A DNA stretch of 64,000 bases. Source: Bin75 sp963692935. Its GTDB lineage: Bacteria > Nitrospirota > Nitrospiria > Nitrospirales > UBA8639. The stretch spans positions 186,001-250,000 of the forward strand of contig OY843588.1 in NCBI GenBank assembly GCA_963692935.1, in the 5' to 3' direction. A program made the translations under genes and the position numbers. Of this stretch, positions 34,484 through 42,051 are shown piece by piece (positions within the stretch are counted from its first letter, which is position 1; each line of letters begins with the position of its first letter). The notes beneath the pieces are model-generated. The model saw only the letters and a list, made by a program, of their open reading frames with translations. It was not told the origin of the DNA and ran no database searches.

Positions 34484-35049
34484 CTCTTCTTGTCGGACTT
34501 GGGAATCCTGGCTTTGAGTATGCCGCGACTCGTCATAACATCGGACGAAGGGTCGTGGCTTGCACCGCGGCTCGGTGGTCTGTCCTGCTTACACCGCAAA
34601 GTCTGGCGCAACAGGGAACTGGCCTGATCCACTGTCACCCGGTTGTGATTGCGCTTCCCGATACCTTTATGAACGTGTCCGGCGAGGCCGTGGAGGCCAT
34701 ATGCAGGGCGCACGGCATGCTGAGTCGGGATGTGATCGTGGTGCATGATGACCTGGATCTGCCAGTCGGGCGTCTTCGCATAAAGTCTGGAGGAGGACCC
34801 GGTGGCCATAATGGTGTACGGTCGGTGTGCACGGCGTTGGGCACCGAAGAGTTCGTTCGTCTGAGGATAGGAATAGGACGTCCCGCATCAGACGTGGATC
34901 CAGCCGATTTTGTGTTGGCGCCATTTACGCAGGCAGAACAGGCCCACCTTGAACCCGTCATAGCCCGGGCTGTTGAAAGCTTGGAATGTGTGGTATTGCA
35001 TGGCGTACAGGAAGCGATGAATCGCTATAACGGCCATGCCCTTGCGTAA
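34480..35049 (+). CDS. pth: Peptidyl-tRNA hydrolase, apparently starting at ATA
   Basis: Pth releases peptides from peptidyl-tRNA that has dropped off ribosomes. All key residues are present when numbered from 34480: N9 in LLVGLGNPG, catalytic H19 in ATRHN, the TFMNVSG asparagine, the HDDLDLPVG aspartate, and the GGHNG asparagine. The conserved N-terminus (TLLVGLGNPGFEY) has no ATG, GTG or TTG in front of it in frame. The codon exactly where family members start is ATA, overlapping the rplY stop as A-TAA. A conventional GTG at 34555 would delete the active-site histidine. I therefore infer a non-canonical, translationally coupled start, or a base error. Length from ATA is 189 residues, normal for Pth. 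Confidence 0.85.
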   Translation: MTLLVGLGNPGFEYAATRHNIGRRVVACTAARWSVLLTPQSLAQQGTGLIHCHPVVIALPDTFMNVSGEAVEAICRAHGMLSRDVIVVHDDLDLPVGRLRIKSGGGPGGHNGVRSVCTALGTEEFVRLRIGIGRPASDVDPADFVLAPFTQAEQAHLEPVIARAVESLECVVLHGVQEAMNRYNGHALA

Positions 35050-35106
35050 GCCATGGCCATGGAGGTTGCATGGGGTGTGGCCACATGGAACATGGTCCCC
35101 TTCTGT

Positions 35107-35136
35107 TTGACAGTGTATGTGGCCCTGTGGTAGCGT
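35107..35136 (+). promoter_or_regulatory. Possible promoter upstream of rpsF
   Basis: TTGACA (35107-35112) is a perfect -35 box. After 18 bases, TAGCGT (35131-35136) is a weak -10 box. It lies in the 154-base gap before rpsF, about 67 bases upstream of the start codon, where a ribosomal-protein promoter would be expected. Confidence 0.35.
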
Positions 35137-35203
35137 CCCGCTCTCTTATCGTGGGGGCCTGCATGGTAGATTTTTACACGGATGAGGATGATAAGGATAC
35201 GGT

Positions 35204-35584
35204 ATGACAGTGTATGAATCGATAGTCATTGTTCGGGCGTCATTGACCGATGAGGCCAATGCATTGGTTCTCGAAAAGATGAAAGCGGTGGTCGAGCAGC
35301 ATGGGGCCATTGTTTTGAAAGCTGAGAACTGGGGCAAAAAGAAACTTGCCTATGAAATGAAACATGACAGGAGAGGTACCTATATGCTTCTCCAGTTTGA
35401 ATCAGGGCAGGGGAATGTGGTGAGCGAGCTCGAACGGTTATGCCGATTGGAAGACTCAGTCCTGAAATTTCTGACCGTGAAAGTGGACAAAGGTCTCCAA
35501 GCCGTTGCGTCGGGAGATGTCCCGTCCGAAACTGGAGAAGCGGAGTGCGAAGCAAAGGCAGGGTCAGCCGATGGTGGGATTTAA
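35204..35584 (+). CDS. rpsF: 30S ribosomal protein S6
   Basis: This 126-residue product is bS6, a 30S platform protein that pairs with S18. The family pattern TVYESIVIVRASLTDEANALV, the WGKKKLAYEMKHDRRGTYMLLQFE block and FLTVKVDK are clear. A 30-residue acidic, alanine-rich C-terminal extension follows the folded domain. The last 14 bases overlap the ssb start, so the two are probably coupled. The rpsF-ssb-rpsR order is the standard one. Confidence 0.95.
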   Translation: MTVYESIVIVRASLTDEANALVLEKMKAVVEQHGAIVLKAENWGKKKLAYEMKHDRRGTYMLLQFESGQGNVVSELERLCRLEDSVLKFLTVKVDKGLQAVASGDVPSETGEAECEAKAGSADGGI

Positions 35585-35987
35585 CAAAATTATTCTTATC
35601 GGGAATCTGACGAGCACGCCTGAACAGCGGTTCACCCCCAACGGCACGCCGGTTGCCAATTTTGGCCTGGCGGTGAATCGCCGGTTTCGTCAGGGGGATG
35701 ATCAGAAGGAAGAAGTGTGTTACGTGGATATCGTGGCGTTTAGCAGGCAGGCAGAACTTTGCAGCCAGTACCTGAATAAAGGTGATGGTGCCATTATCGA
35801 CGGCAGGTTACAACAGCGGCGGTGGGAAACCGAAGACGGGCAACGCCGAAGCAAATATGAAGTGGTGGCTCAATCGGTCACCTTTCTCCCTAAAAGACAG
35901 AATGTCGGGGCGGGGCCCGAGCATGGGTTGGGAGAAGACAACGAACCGGGTGACCATGCATACGGAGACCCGACAGAGGGGCCGTAG
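35571..35987 (+). CDS. ssb: Single-stranded DNA-binding protein
   Basis: This 138-residue product is an OB-fold SSB that coats single-stranded DNA in replication and repair. The N-terminal FNKIILIGNLTSTPEQRFTPNG and CYVDIVAFSRQAELCSQYLNKGD blocks are typical. The start at 35571 lies inside the end of rpsF and begins two residues before the conserved strand. The C-terminal tail is acidic (EDNEPGDHAYGDPTEGP) but does not end in the usual DDDIPF-like tip that recruits partner proteins. It may be a divergent tip or a minor paralogue. Confidence 0.93.
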   Translation: MVGFNKIILIGNLTSTPEQRFTPNGTPVANFGLAVNRRFRQGDDQKEEVCYVDIVAFSRQAELCSQYLNKGDGAIIDGRLQQRRWETEDGQRRSKYEVVAQSVTFLPKRQNVGAGPEHGLGEDNEPGDHAYGDPTEGP

Positions 35988-36011
35988 CGTCTGCCAGCGA
36001 GGAAACAATAC

Positions 36012-36239
36012 GTGGAACGAGGAAGGCTTTTTCAACGACGTCGAGTGTGCAGGTTTTGTCATGACCCTGCCCCTTTGGATTTCAAAGATTTGAATTTATT
36101 GCGTAATTTTCTGACGGAACGAGGACGCATTATTCCGAGACGGATATCGGGGAACTGTATGCGTCACCAACGGAAGCTCACCATTGCAATCAAGCGTGCG
36201 CGCAGTATCGCTCTGTTGTCGTTTGCCGAAGAACGGTAG
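36012..36239 (+). CDS. rpsR: 30S ribosomal protein S18
   Basis: This 75-residue product is bS18, which binds S6 on the 30S platform. The signature CRFCHDPAPLDFKD, RNFLTERGRIIPRRISGNC and HQRKLTIAIKRARSIALL are all present. The cysteines (CRFC...C) indicate the zinc-binding form of S18. Start is GTG at 36012, with GAGGAAA eight bases upstream. No rplI follows, which is unusual for this cluster; a DUF177 gene comes next instead. Confidence 0.95.
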   Translation: MERGRLFQRRRVCRFCHDPAPLDFKDLNLLRNFLTERGRIIPRRISGNCMRHQRKLTIAIKRARSIALLSFAEER

Positions 36240-36339
36240 ATGCCGTGGGATGGGGACATGTGTTTCTTCCAACCGGTCCTGTGAGCGTGAGATTCCAGCC
36301 TGTCTTCCCATGTCAGTGGTCTCAGCGAGGTAAGAGACG

Positions 36340-36906
36340 GTGTCCTCTCTGAGCGTCAGTCTGCGGGACATTCCTTCGGAAGGTATGCGTGTTGCCTGTG
36401 TCGTCGGCAGGGAGGACCTGCAGCTGGCAGAGAAAGATCCCCGGATCAAAGACGTCCTCGCATTGACGGCGGATGTGCAGGCCGATGGTGAGGATTGGCG
36501 GGTAGAAGGCGAGGTGCATGGCCTGCTGGTCCATGAATGTGTTCGTTGCTTGGAAGCGTTTGACATGCCCGCCGACATTTCATTTCGAGCACTGTACAAA
36601 GATCTGGAGCAGCGTGGTGCTCCTGGCCGTGGGAGCGACCATGGCGAAGAGGAGTCCGATCGTGAGGCGGTTGACTACTATCCCACAGTCATGCGCCGCA
36701 TTGAATTACACGATGTGTTGCGGGAACATGTCATTTTGTCCGCACCCATGCAGCCGCTTTGTTCGGAGATCTGTCGGGGACTCTGTCAGGTGTGTGGACA
36801 AAATCTGAACATGAAGGCCTGTGAGTGCGAAGAGGTCAAAGTGAAGTTGCCCTTTGCGGTCTTGCAGGATGTTCTCAAACCCGCACGGAACTCTCTGGCT
36901 TCCTGA
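36340..36906 (+). CDS. YceD/DUF177 family protein
   Basis: This 188-residue protein belongs to the DUF177 (YceD) family, found in most bacteria next to rpmF and linked to 23S rRNA accumulation or ribosome assembly. The family cysteines are present: HECVRCLEAFDMP near residue 68, then CSEICRGLCQVCGQNLN near residue 147, probably a zinc site. Start is GTG at 36340. Its 3' end (from 36827) is repeated in decayed form near 38667. In most genomes rpmF follows directly, but here a broken rpmF copy follows and the intact rpmF lies 1.9 kb further on. Confidence 0.88.
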   Translation: MSSLSVSLRDIPSEGMRVACVVGREDLQLAEKDPRIKDVLALTADVQADGEDWRVEGEVHGLLVHECVRCLEAFDMPADISFRALYKDLEQRGAPGRGSDHGEEESDREAVDYYPTVMRRIELHDVLREHVILSAPMQPLCSEICRGLCQVCGQNLNMKACECEEVKVKLPFAVLQDVLKPARNSLAS

Positions 36907-36958
36907 CGCGTGCCGGGCATGCTGTCGTCGATCTTTTCTTGGACGTGAGGAGAGAACA

Positions 36959-37198
36959 ATGCAGGGACCCCACCCGCGCATCGGCATTCTGAACACCCCT
37001 GCCTTGATCGTGCCGTTTCGTGAATACCTCTTCAAAACGGTTTCGGGTTTGTTGTGCAGGCTGGGTTACTGCAGGATGTCTCACGGCCTCAACGTCCGGA
37101 TTGTTCCATGTGCCTTCAATATCGGGCACGAACGAAATGACCTCATCAGCCTCGCCTGTCATGCGACGACTGCACGCGTGTGGTGATCCTCACCATGG
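36959..37198 (+). pseudogene. Decayed second copy of rpmF (ribosomal protein L32)
   Basis: The 20 bases at 36943-36962, covering the ribosome-binding site and start codon, are identical to 38784-38803 in front of the intact rpmF. Similarity resumes patchily: CATCGGCATTC against CATCGACATTC, TTCCATGTGCC against TTCCATTTGCC, GCCTGTCATGCG (37154-37165) identical to 38927-38938, and the final CCATGGA. The copy is about 68 bases longer overall and the L32 frame is lost, so it cannot make L32. It sits where rpmF normally lies, straight after the DUF177 gene. Confidence 0.75.
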
Positions 37199-37493
37199 AG
37201 CAAAGCGAAACACATTCCTCCGCCACCTTTTCCGACGCACGATTCGTGTCGTTGCGAATGTCGTGGGTGTGGACTGTCCGAGTCGGGTAGACGACAATAC
37301 CGTATCTGCACCTGCGTTGAATCTGTCCGGCATGTTCCACCGTTTTCTGGAATTTTCCCGCAATGTCAGGGTGAGCGTTCCTCCGCCTGTGCCATTCACG
37401 ATTGCTGACAGTGGTGGACATGTACGATAACGGGATTGAGCCTGACGGTTCCATGGGGCCTGATTGGGGTTTGGTCTCGAAAGGGTTAGGGTC
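37199..37493 (+). other. Non-coding stretch before the glycosyltransferase gene
   Basis: About 295 bases without a supported gene, promoter consensus or terminator. It follows the decayed rpmF copy and may be left-over sequence from the duplication that brought in the glycosyltransferase gene. Confidence 0.4.
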
Positions 37494-38429
37494 ATGAAAC
37501 TCCATATTGTTGTTCCCTGCTTTAATGAACAGGATGTGTTGCCGGAGACGGTGCAGCGATTGATGGAAGTCCTGCGGGCATTACAGCGTAAAGAGAAAAT
37601 CGGCCACGACAGCCACATCTACTTCATTGATGATGGCAGTAAGGATCGGACATGGCCTTTGATTGAGGACTTGAACCGCCAGCATCAGGCCGTGCACGGC
37701 ATCAAGCTGTCGCGGAATTTTGGACAACAACAAGCGATTCTGACTGGTTTACTGACCATTGACGGCGATGCCGTGATTAGTGTGGATGCAGATCTGCAGG
37801 ACGACCTCGGTGCTATCGAGCAGATGCTGGACGCCAATCGTGGTGGCTACGAGGTTGTGTATGGAATCCGGAAAGATCGCAGATCCGACAATTTTCTTAA
37901 GCGTTTTTCCGCCGAATCCTTTTACCGTCTGATGGCGTGGATGACAGGAGAGGGGTCCATCATTTTTAACCATGCGGATTACCGGTTGCTAAGTCGCCGA
38001 GCCATCGAGCATCTACGAGATTTTAAAGAAGTCAACCTGTTTTTGCGGGGGATCGTGCCCTTACTCGGCTTTCCCTCCACTTGCGTCTATTACGACCGGT
38101 CCTGTCGCCATGCTGGTCGTTCCGCCTACGCTCTACGACATTTGCTTGGCTTGGCCATTGATGGTATTACCTCATTTTCTGTTTTCCCGCTCCGCATTAT
38201 CACTGCATTAGGTCTTATAATCTCCGTCTTCAGCTCGGTGTTCTGCCTGTGGGCACTGCAGGCTGTATTCAGTGGTGACGCCGTGCCAGGCTGGACCTCT
38301 ACCGTGGTACTGCTCTCTCTCCTGAGCGGAGTCCAACTTCTGAGCATCGGCGTTGTGGGGGAATACCTGGCAAAGATCTACATGGAAACAAAGGCTCGTC
38401 CCCGATACATCATCGAAAAGATGATTTGA
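37494..38429 (+). CDS. GtrB-like polyprenyl-phosphate glycosyltransferase
   Basis: This 311-residue GT2-family enzyme resembles GtrB/DPM1-type transferases that load a sugar onto undecaprenyl phosphate at the inner membrane. The catalytic domain has VVPCFNEQDVL, FIDDGSKDRTW, LSRNFGQQQAILTGL, and the DADLQDD metal motif near residue 98. Two C-terminal membrane helices (about residues 230-255 and 265-295) are typical, ending in GEYLAKIYMETKARPRYI. Such enzymes supply lipid-linked sugars for surface polysaccharide or lipid A modification. The gene is flanked on both sides by copies of the DUF177-rpmF junction, indicating insertion at this site. The ATG at 37494 is preferred over a TTG ten codons upstream. 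Confidence 0.9.
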   Translation: MKLHIVVPCFNEQDVLPETVQRLMEVLRALQRKEKIGHDSHIYFIDDGSKDRTWPLIEDLNRQHQAVHGIKLSRNFGQQQAILTGLLTIDGDAVISVDADLQDDLGAIEQMLDANRGGYEVVYGIRKDRRSDNFLKRFSAESFYRLMAWMTGEGSIIFNHADYRLLSRRAIEHLRDFKEVNLFLRGIVPLLGFPSTCVYYDRSCRHAGRSAYALRHLLGLAIDGITSFSVFPLRIITALGLIISVFSSVFCLWALQAVFSGDAVPGWTSTVVLLSLLSGVQLLSIGVVGEYLAKIYMETKARPRYIIEKMI

Positions 38430-38666
38430 CGCGGGGGGTGAGGGGAACATGAGGGCAGATCCATTCAATCCCATGTGCCGGCAACATGGTCATTGGACTG
38501 TCAGGGGTACAGGGAAGATAATGTGGTTGCATGCTGTCGTCTCCAGTATCCCGGCTGACTGCCTGGTCAGGATTGAGGGTGCGGTCTTTCCACGACCGGC
38601 AACGAGTTTGCAATGGAAAACATAACGTTTTTCGACCGTAGCATCGTGATCTCATTCGTAGTCTCC
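38430..38666 (+). other. Non-coding stretch after the glycosyltransferase gene
   Basis: About 240 bases without a supported gene. It may hold further decayed sequence of the duplicated DUF177 gene, but the similarity is too weak to claim upstream of 38667. Confidence 0.4.
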
Positions 38667-38746
38667 GCGAAGAGGTCAATGCGAAGTCGCCCTGCGGAAT
38701 TTTACATGGCGGGCTCAACCCTTCACGGAACTCTTTGGCTTCCTGA
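38667..38746 (+). pseudogene. Remnant 3' end of a second DUF177 gene
   Basis: This segment matches the end of the intact DUF177 gene: GCGAAGAGGTCAA equals 36827-36839, and a 26-base stretch at 38724-38749 matches 36884-36909 with two mismatches. The distance from this match to the following rpmF start (133 bases) is almost the same as in the first copy (132). The reading frame upstream is gone. It shows that the DUF177-rpmF junction was duplicated here. Confidence 0.72.
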
Positions 38747-38799
38747 TGCAGGGTATGGTGCCCTGTCACCGATTGTTTCTTTAACGTGAGGAGAGAACA

Positions 38800-38982
38800 A
38801 TGCCTAATCCCAAACATCGACATTCCAAGTCAAGGCGGGATCAACGTCGCACACATCAAAAACTTCACGTGCCAAGTTTTTCCATTTGCCCTCAATGTCA
38901 CGAACGCATGTTGCCTCATCGGACCTGCCTGTCATGCGGTTACTACAAGCGGGTGGCGATCATTGCCATGGACCAGGGCTAA
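38800..38982 (+). CDS. rpmF: 50S ribosomal protein L32
   Basis: This 60-residue product is bL32 in its zinc-binding form. The N-terminal PNPKHRHSKSRRDQRR is typical, and the zinc ribbon reads CPQCHERMLPHRTCLSCGYY with two CxxC pairs. GAGGAGAG lies upstream as ribosome-binding site. This is the functional member of a duplicated pair; the copy at 36959 is decayed. It is followed by plsX, the usual rpmF-plsX-fab arrangement that ties ribosome and membrane-lipid synthesis. Confidence 0.95.
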   Translation: MPNPKHRHSKSRRDQRRTHQKLHVPSFSICPQCHERMLPHRTCLSCGYYKRVAIIAMDQG

Positions 38983-39027
38983 CCCCGTATCATCTTCTGT
39001 CCTCCCTTCGGGAGGTTTGTGGGTTGC

Positions 39028-40056
39028 ATGAAAATTGCTGTCGATGCCATGGGCGGGGATCACGGCGTGGCCCCTGCCGTTGGAGGCGCGGTACAGGCTC
39101 TCAATGAGCTTGATGTTGAATTGATCCTCGTGGGCCAGGAAGACCGTCTCCGGGCCGAGTTGGATCGCGTGCAGTGTACAGATCCCCGGTTGACCATTCA
39201 TCATGCCCCTCAAACGATGGGCATGCACGAATCCCCCGCGCACGTCGCCAGAAAAAAACGCAATTCGTCAATATGGATCGCGACCAGTCTGGTCAAAACC
39301 GGAAAGGCGCAGGCGGTGGTGAGTGCCGGCAATACGGGGGCGACGATGGTTTCGGCCTTTTTTCTGCTTGGTACTATCAAGGGGGTTGAACGACCGGCTA
39401 TTGCCGCCACCCTGCCGACTTTGCGGGGGACGGCCATTCTGCTGGACGTCGGAGCCACGGTAGACTGTTCTGCCCGACAACTCTATCAGTTTGCCATTAT
39501 GGGCCATGAGTATGCCAAGCACCTGCTGAGTCTGCCGAGTCCTCGTGTGGGATTACTCAGTATTGGCGAGGAAGCCACCAAAGGTAACGAGGTGACCAAG
39601 GAAACCTTCCATCTGCTCAAAAACAGTGCCTTAAATTTTATGGGGAATGTTGAAGGTCGGGATGTGTACAGTGGAACGGCCGATGTGATCGTGTGTGACG
39701 GCTTTCTTGGCAACGTGTCGTTGAAAATCTCCGAAGGTCTGGTGGAGACCATGAAAAAAATACTCATGAGCGAGGTGATGCGTTCCACCCTGGGTCGCGT
39801 GTCGCTGGTTGTCTTGGCCGGCCCGCTGATGCGATTGAAACGACGAACGGATTACGCCGAATTCGGAGGCGCCCCGCTCCTGGGTGTGAATGGCATCTGC
39901 ATGATTTGTCATGGCCGGTCTTCGACGAAGGCGATTAAAAACGCGATCGGACGGGCGGAGGCGTTAGCCAGGGGGCGGCTGATTGACCTGATTCAGCGTG
40001 ATATTGCCGAGAGTTTGACTCACCCCGTGACGGGTGGGGCCTTGCATGGCCTGTGA
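39028..40056 (+). CDS. plsX: Phosphate acyltransferase PlsX
   Basis: PlsX converts acyl-ACP to acyl-phosphate for phospholipid synthesis by PlsY. The 342-residue product begins with the family motif MKIAVDAMGGDHG and shows AVVSAGNTGA, LLSIGEEATKGNE, NVEGRDVYSGTADVIVCDGFLGNV, and EFGGAPLLGVNG. I use the ATG at 39028, giving the canonical N-terminus. A GTG nine bases earlier lies just three bases from a GGGAGG site and could be used instead. The stop is directly followed by the fabH start. Confidence 0.95.
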   Translation: MKIAVDAMGGDHGVAPAVGGAVQALNELDVELILVGQEDRLRAELDRVQCTDPRLTIHHAPQTMGMHESPAHVARKKRNSSIWIATSLVKTGKAQAVVSAGNTGATMVSAFFLLGTIKGVERPAIAATLPTLRGTAILLDVGATVDCSARQLYQFAIMGHEYAKHLLSLPSPRVGLLSIGEEATKGNEVTKETFHLLKNSALNFMGNVEGRDVYSGTADVIVCDGFLGNVSLKISEGLVETMKKILMSEVMRSTLGRVSLVVLAGPLMRLKRRTDYAEFGGAPLLGVNGICMICHGRSSTKAIKNAIGRAEALARGRLIDLIQRDIAESLTHPVTGGALHGL

Positions 40057-41031
40057 ATGAGAAGTCGGATACTCGGGACGGGTTCCTGTGCTCCGAAGCG
40101 GGTCTTGACCAATGTCGACCTCGAAACGATGGTGGCGACGTCAGATGCCTGGATTGTGGAGCGTACGGGCATTCGCCAGCGTCACATAGTGGCCCCGGGC
40201 GAGGCATGCTCGGATCTGAGCATGCGTGCCGCGCGGCATGCGCTGGCCGCCGCGAACGTTCAATCCTCCCAACTTGATCTGATTCTCGTGGCCACCTGCA
40301 CGGGGGATGCGCCTCTTCCTCCGACCGCATCCATCGTTCAACATGGACTGGGAGCCACGAAGGCTGCGGCCTGTGACCTTGCAGCAGCCTGTTGTGGCTT
40401 TGTTTATGCGTTGTCCGTGGCGGATGCCTTTGTGTGCACGGGATATCGCTATGTGCTGGTGATTGGGTCGGATGTGATGTCCACCGTCACGGATTGGACG
40501 GATCGTAATACATGCGTGCTCTTTGGAGATGGCGCGGGAGCTGTCGTGGTCGGCCCCACAGAAGCCGAGTGCGGTATTCTGTCAACGCATTTGCACGCGG
40601 ATGGTCGGTTATCCGAGTTGATTCACGTGCCGGGCGGTGGCTCCAGCCTGCCCCCTTCGGAGCACGTGGTCGTCGAGCGGTTGCATTGTGTCAAAATGCG
40701 CGGGAATGAAACGTTCAAGATTGCCGTCAAAACCATGGAGGAGGCCATACGGGAAGCGGTCGCGGCTCACGGGCTCGGGATTAACGATATTGACTGGCTG
40801 GTGCCCCACCAGGCCAATATCAGGATTTTAAAGGCTGTGGGGCAACGGATCGGGTTGTCATCCGAACGGATCGTGATCAACGTGGACCGTTTTGGCAATA
40901 CCTCCGCTGCTTCCATCCCGTTGGCGTTGGATGAAGCCGTGAGAACCGGGGCCATCCAACCGGGGCAGGTGGTGGTGGTGGCGGCGTTTGGAGCGGGTCT
41001 CACTTGGGCCTCCGGTGTGATACGGTGGTAG
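40057..41031 (+). CDS. fabH: 3-oxoacyl-ACP synthase III
   Basis: FabH starts fatty-acid chains by condensing acetyl-CoA with malonyl-ACP. The 324-residue product has the active-site triad: cysteine in DLAAACCGFVYAL (near residue 112), histidine in VPHQANIRI, and asparagine in GNTSAASIP. SDAWIVERTGIRQRHI is a typical FabH N-terminal block. The ATG follows the plsX stop without a gap. Confidence 0.95.
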   Translation: MRSRILGTGSCAPKRVLTNVDLETMVATSDAWIVERTGIRQRHIVAPGEACSDLSMRAARHALAAANVQSSQLDLILVATCTGDAPLPPTASIVQHGLGATKAAACDLAAACCGFVYALSVADAFVCTGYRYVLVIGSDVMSTVTDWTDRNTCVLFGDGAGAVVVGPTEAECGILSTHLHADGRLSELIHVPGGGSSLPPSEHVVVERLHCVKMRGNETFKIAVKTMEEAIREAVAAHGLGINDIDWLVPHQANIRILKAVGQRIGLSSERIVINVDRFGNTSAASIPLALDEAVRTGAIQPGQVVVVAAFGAGLTWASGVIRW

Positions 41032-41155
41032 GCGGTGAAGATGTAATTAAGGCAGTCAAGGAAATCTGCCTGCAGAATGGGTCGTGACCACCAGGATGCC
41101 AAACCCGCACCACAGGACGCGGGCAAGACACAAACTGGCACGGAAAGGATGAAAC

Positions 41156-41971
41156 ATGGCGACGGATCATCAACCACTGGAAGGAGAATGGGCGGTCATT
41201 CTGGGGGCATCAAGCGGCTTTGGTGAGGCCGTCGCACTGGAATTAGCGGCCTGTGGCATGAATATTGTGGGCGTGCACCTGGACCGAAAATCCACACTCC
41301 CCAATGCGGAACGTATTCAGGGCGCTATTCGCGCACTTGGCCGTGAGGCGCTCTTTTATAACGTCAATGCCGCCGATGTGGAGAAGCGTCGCGCGGTCAT
41401 TGACGCGATGCGAGCGAAGTGCCGCGCGGCGGGTTCATCCGGGACAGTTCGCGTGCTGTTCCATTCCCTGGCCTTTGGTACGCTGAAACGGTTCATTGCC
41501 GACAAGCCTGGCGACGCCGTGAGTCAATCGCAGATCGAAATGACCCTCGACGTCATGGCAAACAGTCTGGTGTACTGGGTGCAGGCGTTATACGCCGAGG
41601 GACTGATGGCCCGCGGCGGACGGATTTTTGCGATGACCAGCGCCGGAGGCGCTCGGGTGTGGCCCACATATGGCGCGGTGTCTGCGGCGAAAGCGGCACT
41701 GGAGTCCCATATTCGTCAACTCACGCTGGAATTGGCGCCCATGGGGATTACGGCAAACGCGATTATGGCGGGTGTCACCGATACCCCTGCCTTACGGAAA
41801 ATTCCAGGGTCCGATACCATGATTGACATGGCGCAACGGAAGAATCCGTCAGGGCGACTCACCACGCCCAAAGATGTGGCCGACGTCATCGGCTTGCTGA
41901 GCCATCCGAAGGCACACTGGTTGACGGGCAACGTATTATATGTTGATGGCGGCGAGTTTATCGTTGACTAA
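41156..41971 (+). CDS. fabL: FabL-like enoyl-ACP reductase (SDR family)
   Basis: This 271-residue short-chain dehydrogenase most resembles FabL, the NADPH-dependent enoyl-ACP reductase that completes each fatty-acid elongation cycle. The cofactor motif is ILGASSGFGEAV near residue 15. The catalytic pair is Y172-x6-K179 (YGAVSAAK), the enoyl-reductase spacing; ordinary SDR ketoreductases have Tyr-x3-Lys. The C-terminal part (ELAPMGITANAI, DTPALRKIPG, VDGGEFIV) closely follows FabL rather than FabI. Its place between fabH and fabD, with no other enoyl reductase gene in the cluster, supports the role. FabL enzymes are typically less sensitive to triclosan than FabI; whether this applies here is inference. 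Confidence 0.8.
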   Translation: MATDHQPLEGEWAVILGASSGFGEAVALELAACGMNIVGVHLDRKSTLPNAERIQGAIRALGREALFYNVNAADVEKRRAVIDAMRAKCRAAGSSGTVRVLFHSLAFGTLKRFIADKPGDAVSQSQIEMTLDVMANSLVYWVQALYAEGLMARGGRIFAMTSAGGARVWPTYGAVSAAKAALESHIRQLTLELAPMGITANAIMAGVTDTPALRKIPGSDTMIDMAQRKNPSGRLTTPKDVADVIGLLSHPKAHWLTGNVLYVDGGEFIVD

Positions 41972-42051
41972 CCCGCGTGTGGGACCGGTGTCCGTGCACA
42001 TGCATGTGTCCCCGCTGGCGTTCGTCTCCGGGGCGCGCATCCTGTAAGCCT

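Noticed and set aside
35050..35106. CCATGGCCATGG palindrome between pth and rpsF as a terminator
   Set aside because: It is a short AT/GC palindrome without a loop or T-tract, so it does not fit an intrinsic terminator.
36854..37186. Open frame of 110 codons covering the region after the DUF177 gene
   Set aside because: The sequence is better explained as a decayed rpmF copy; the frame carries no L32 zinc ribbon.
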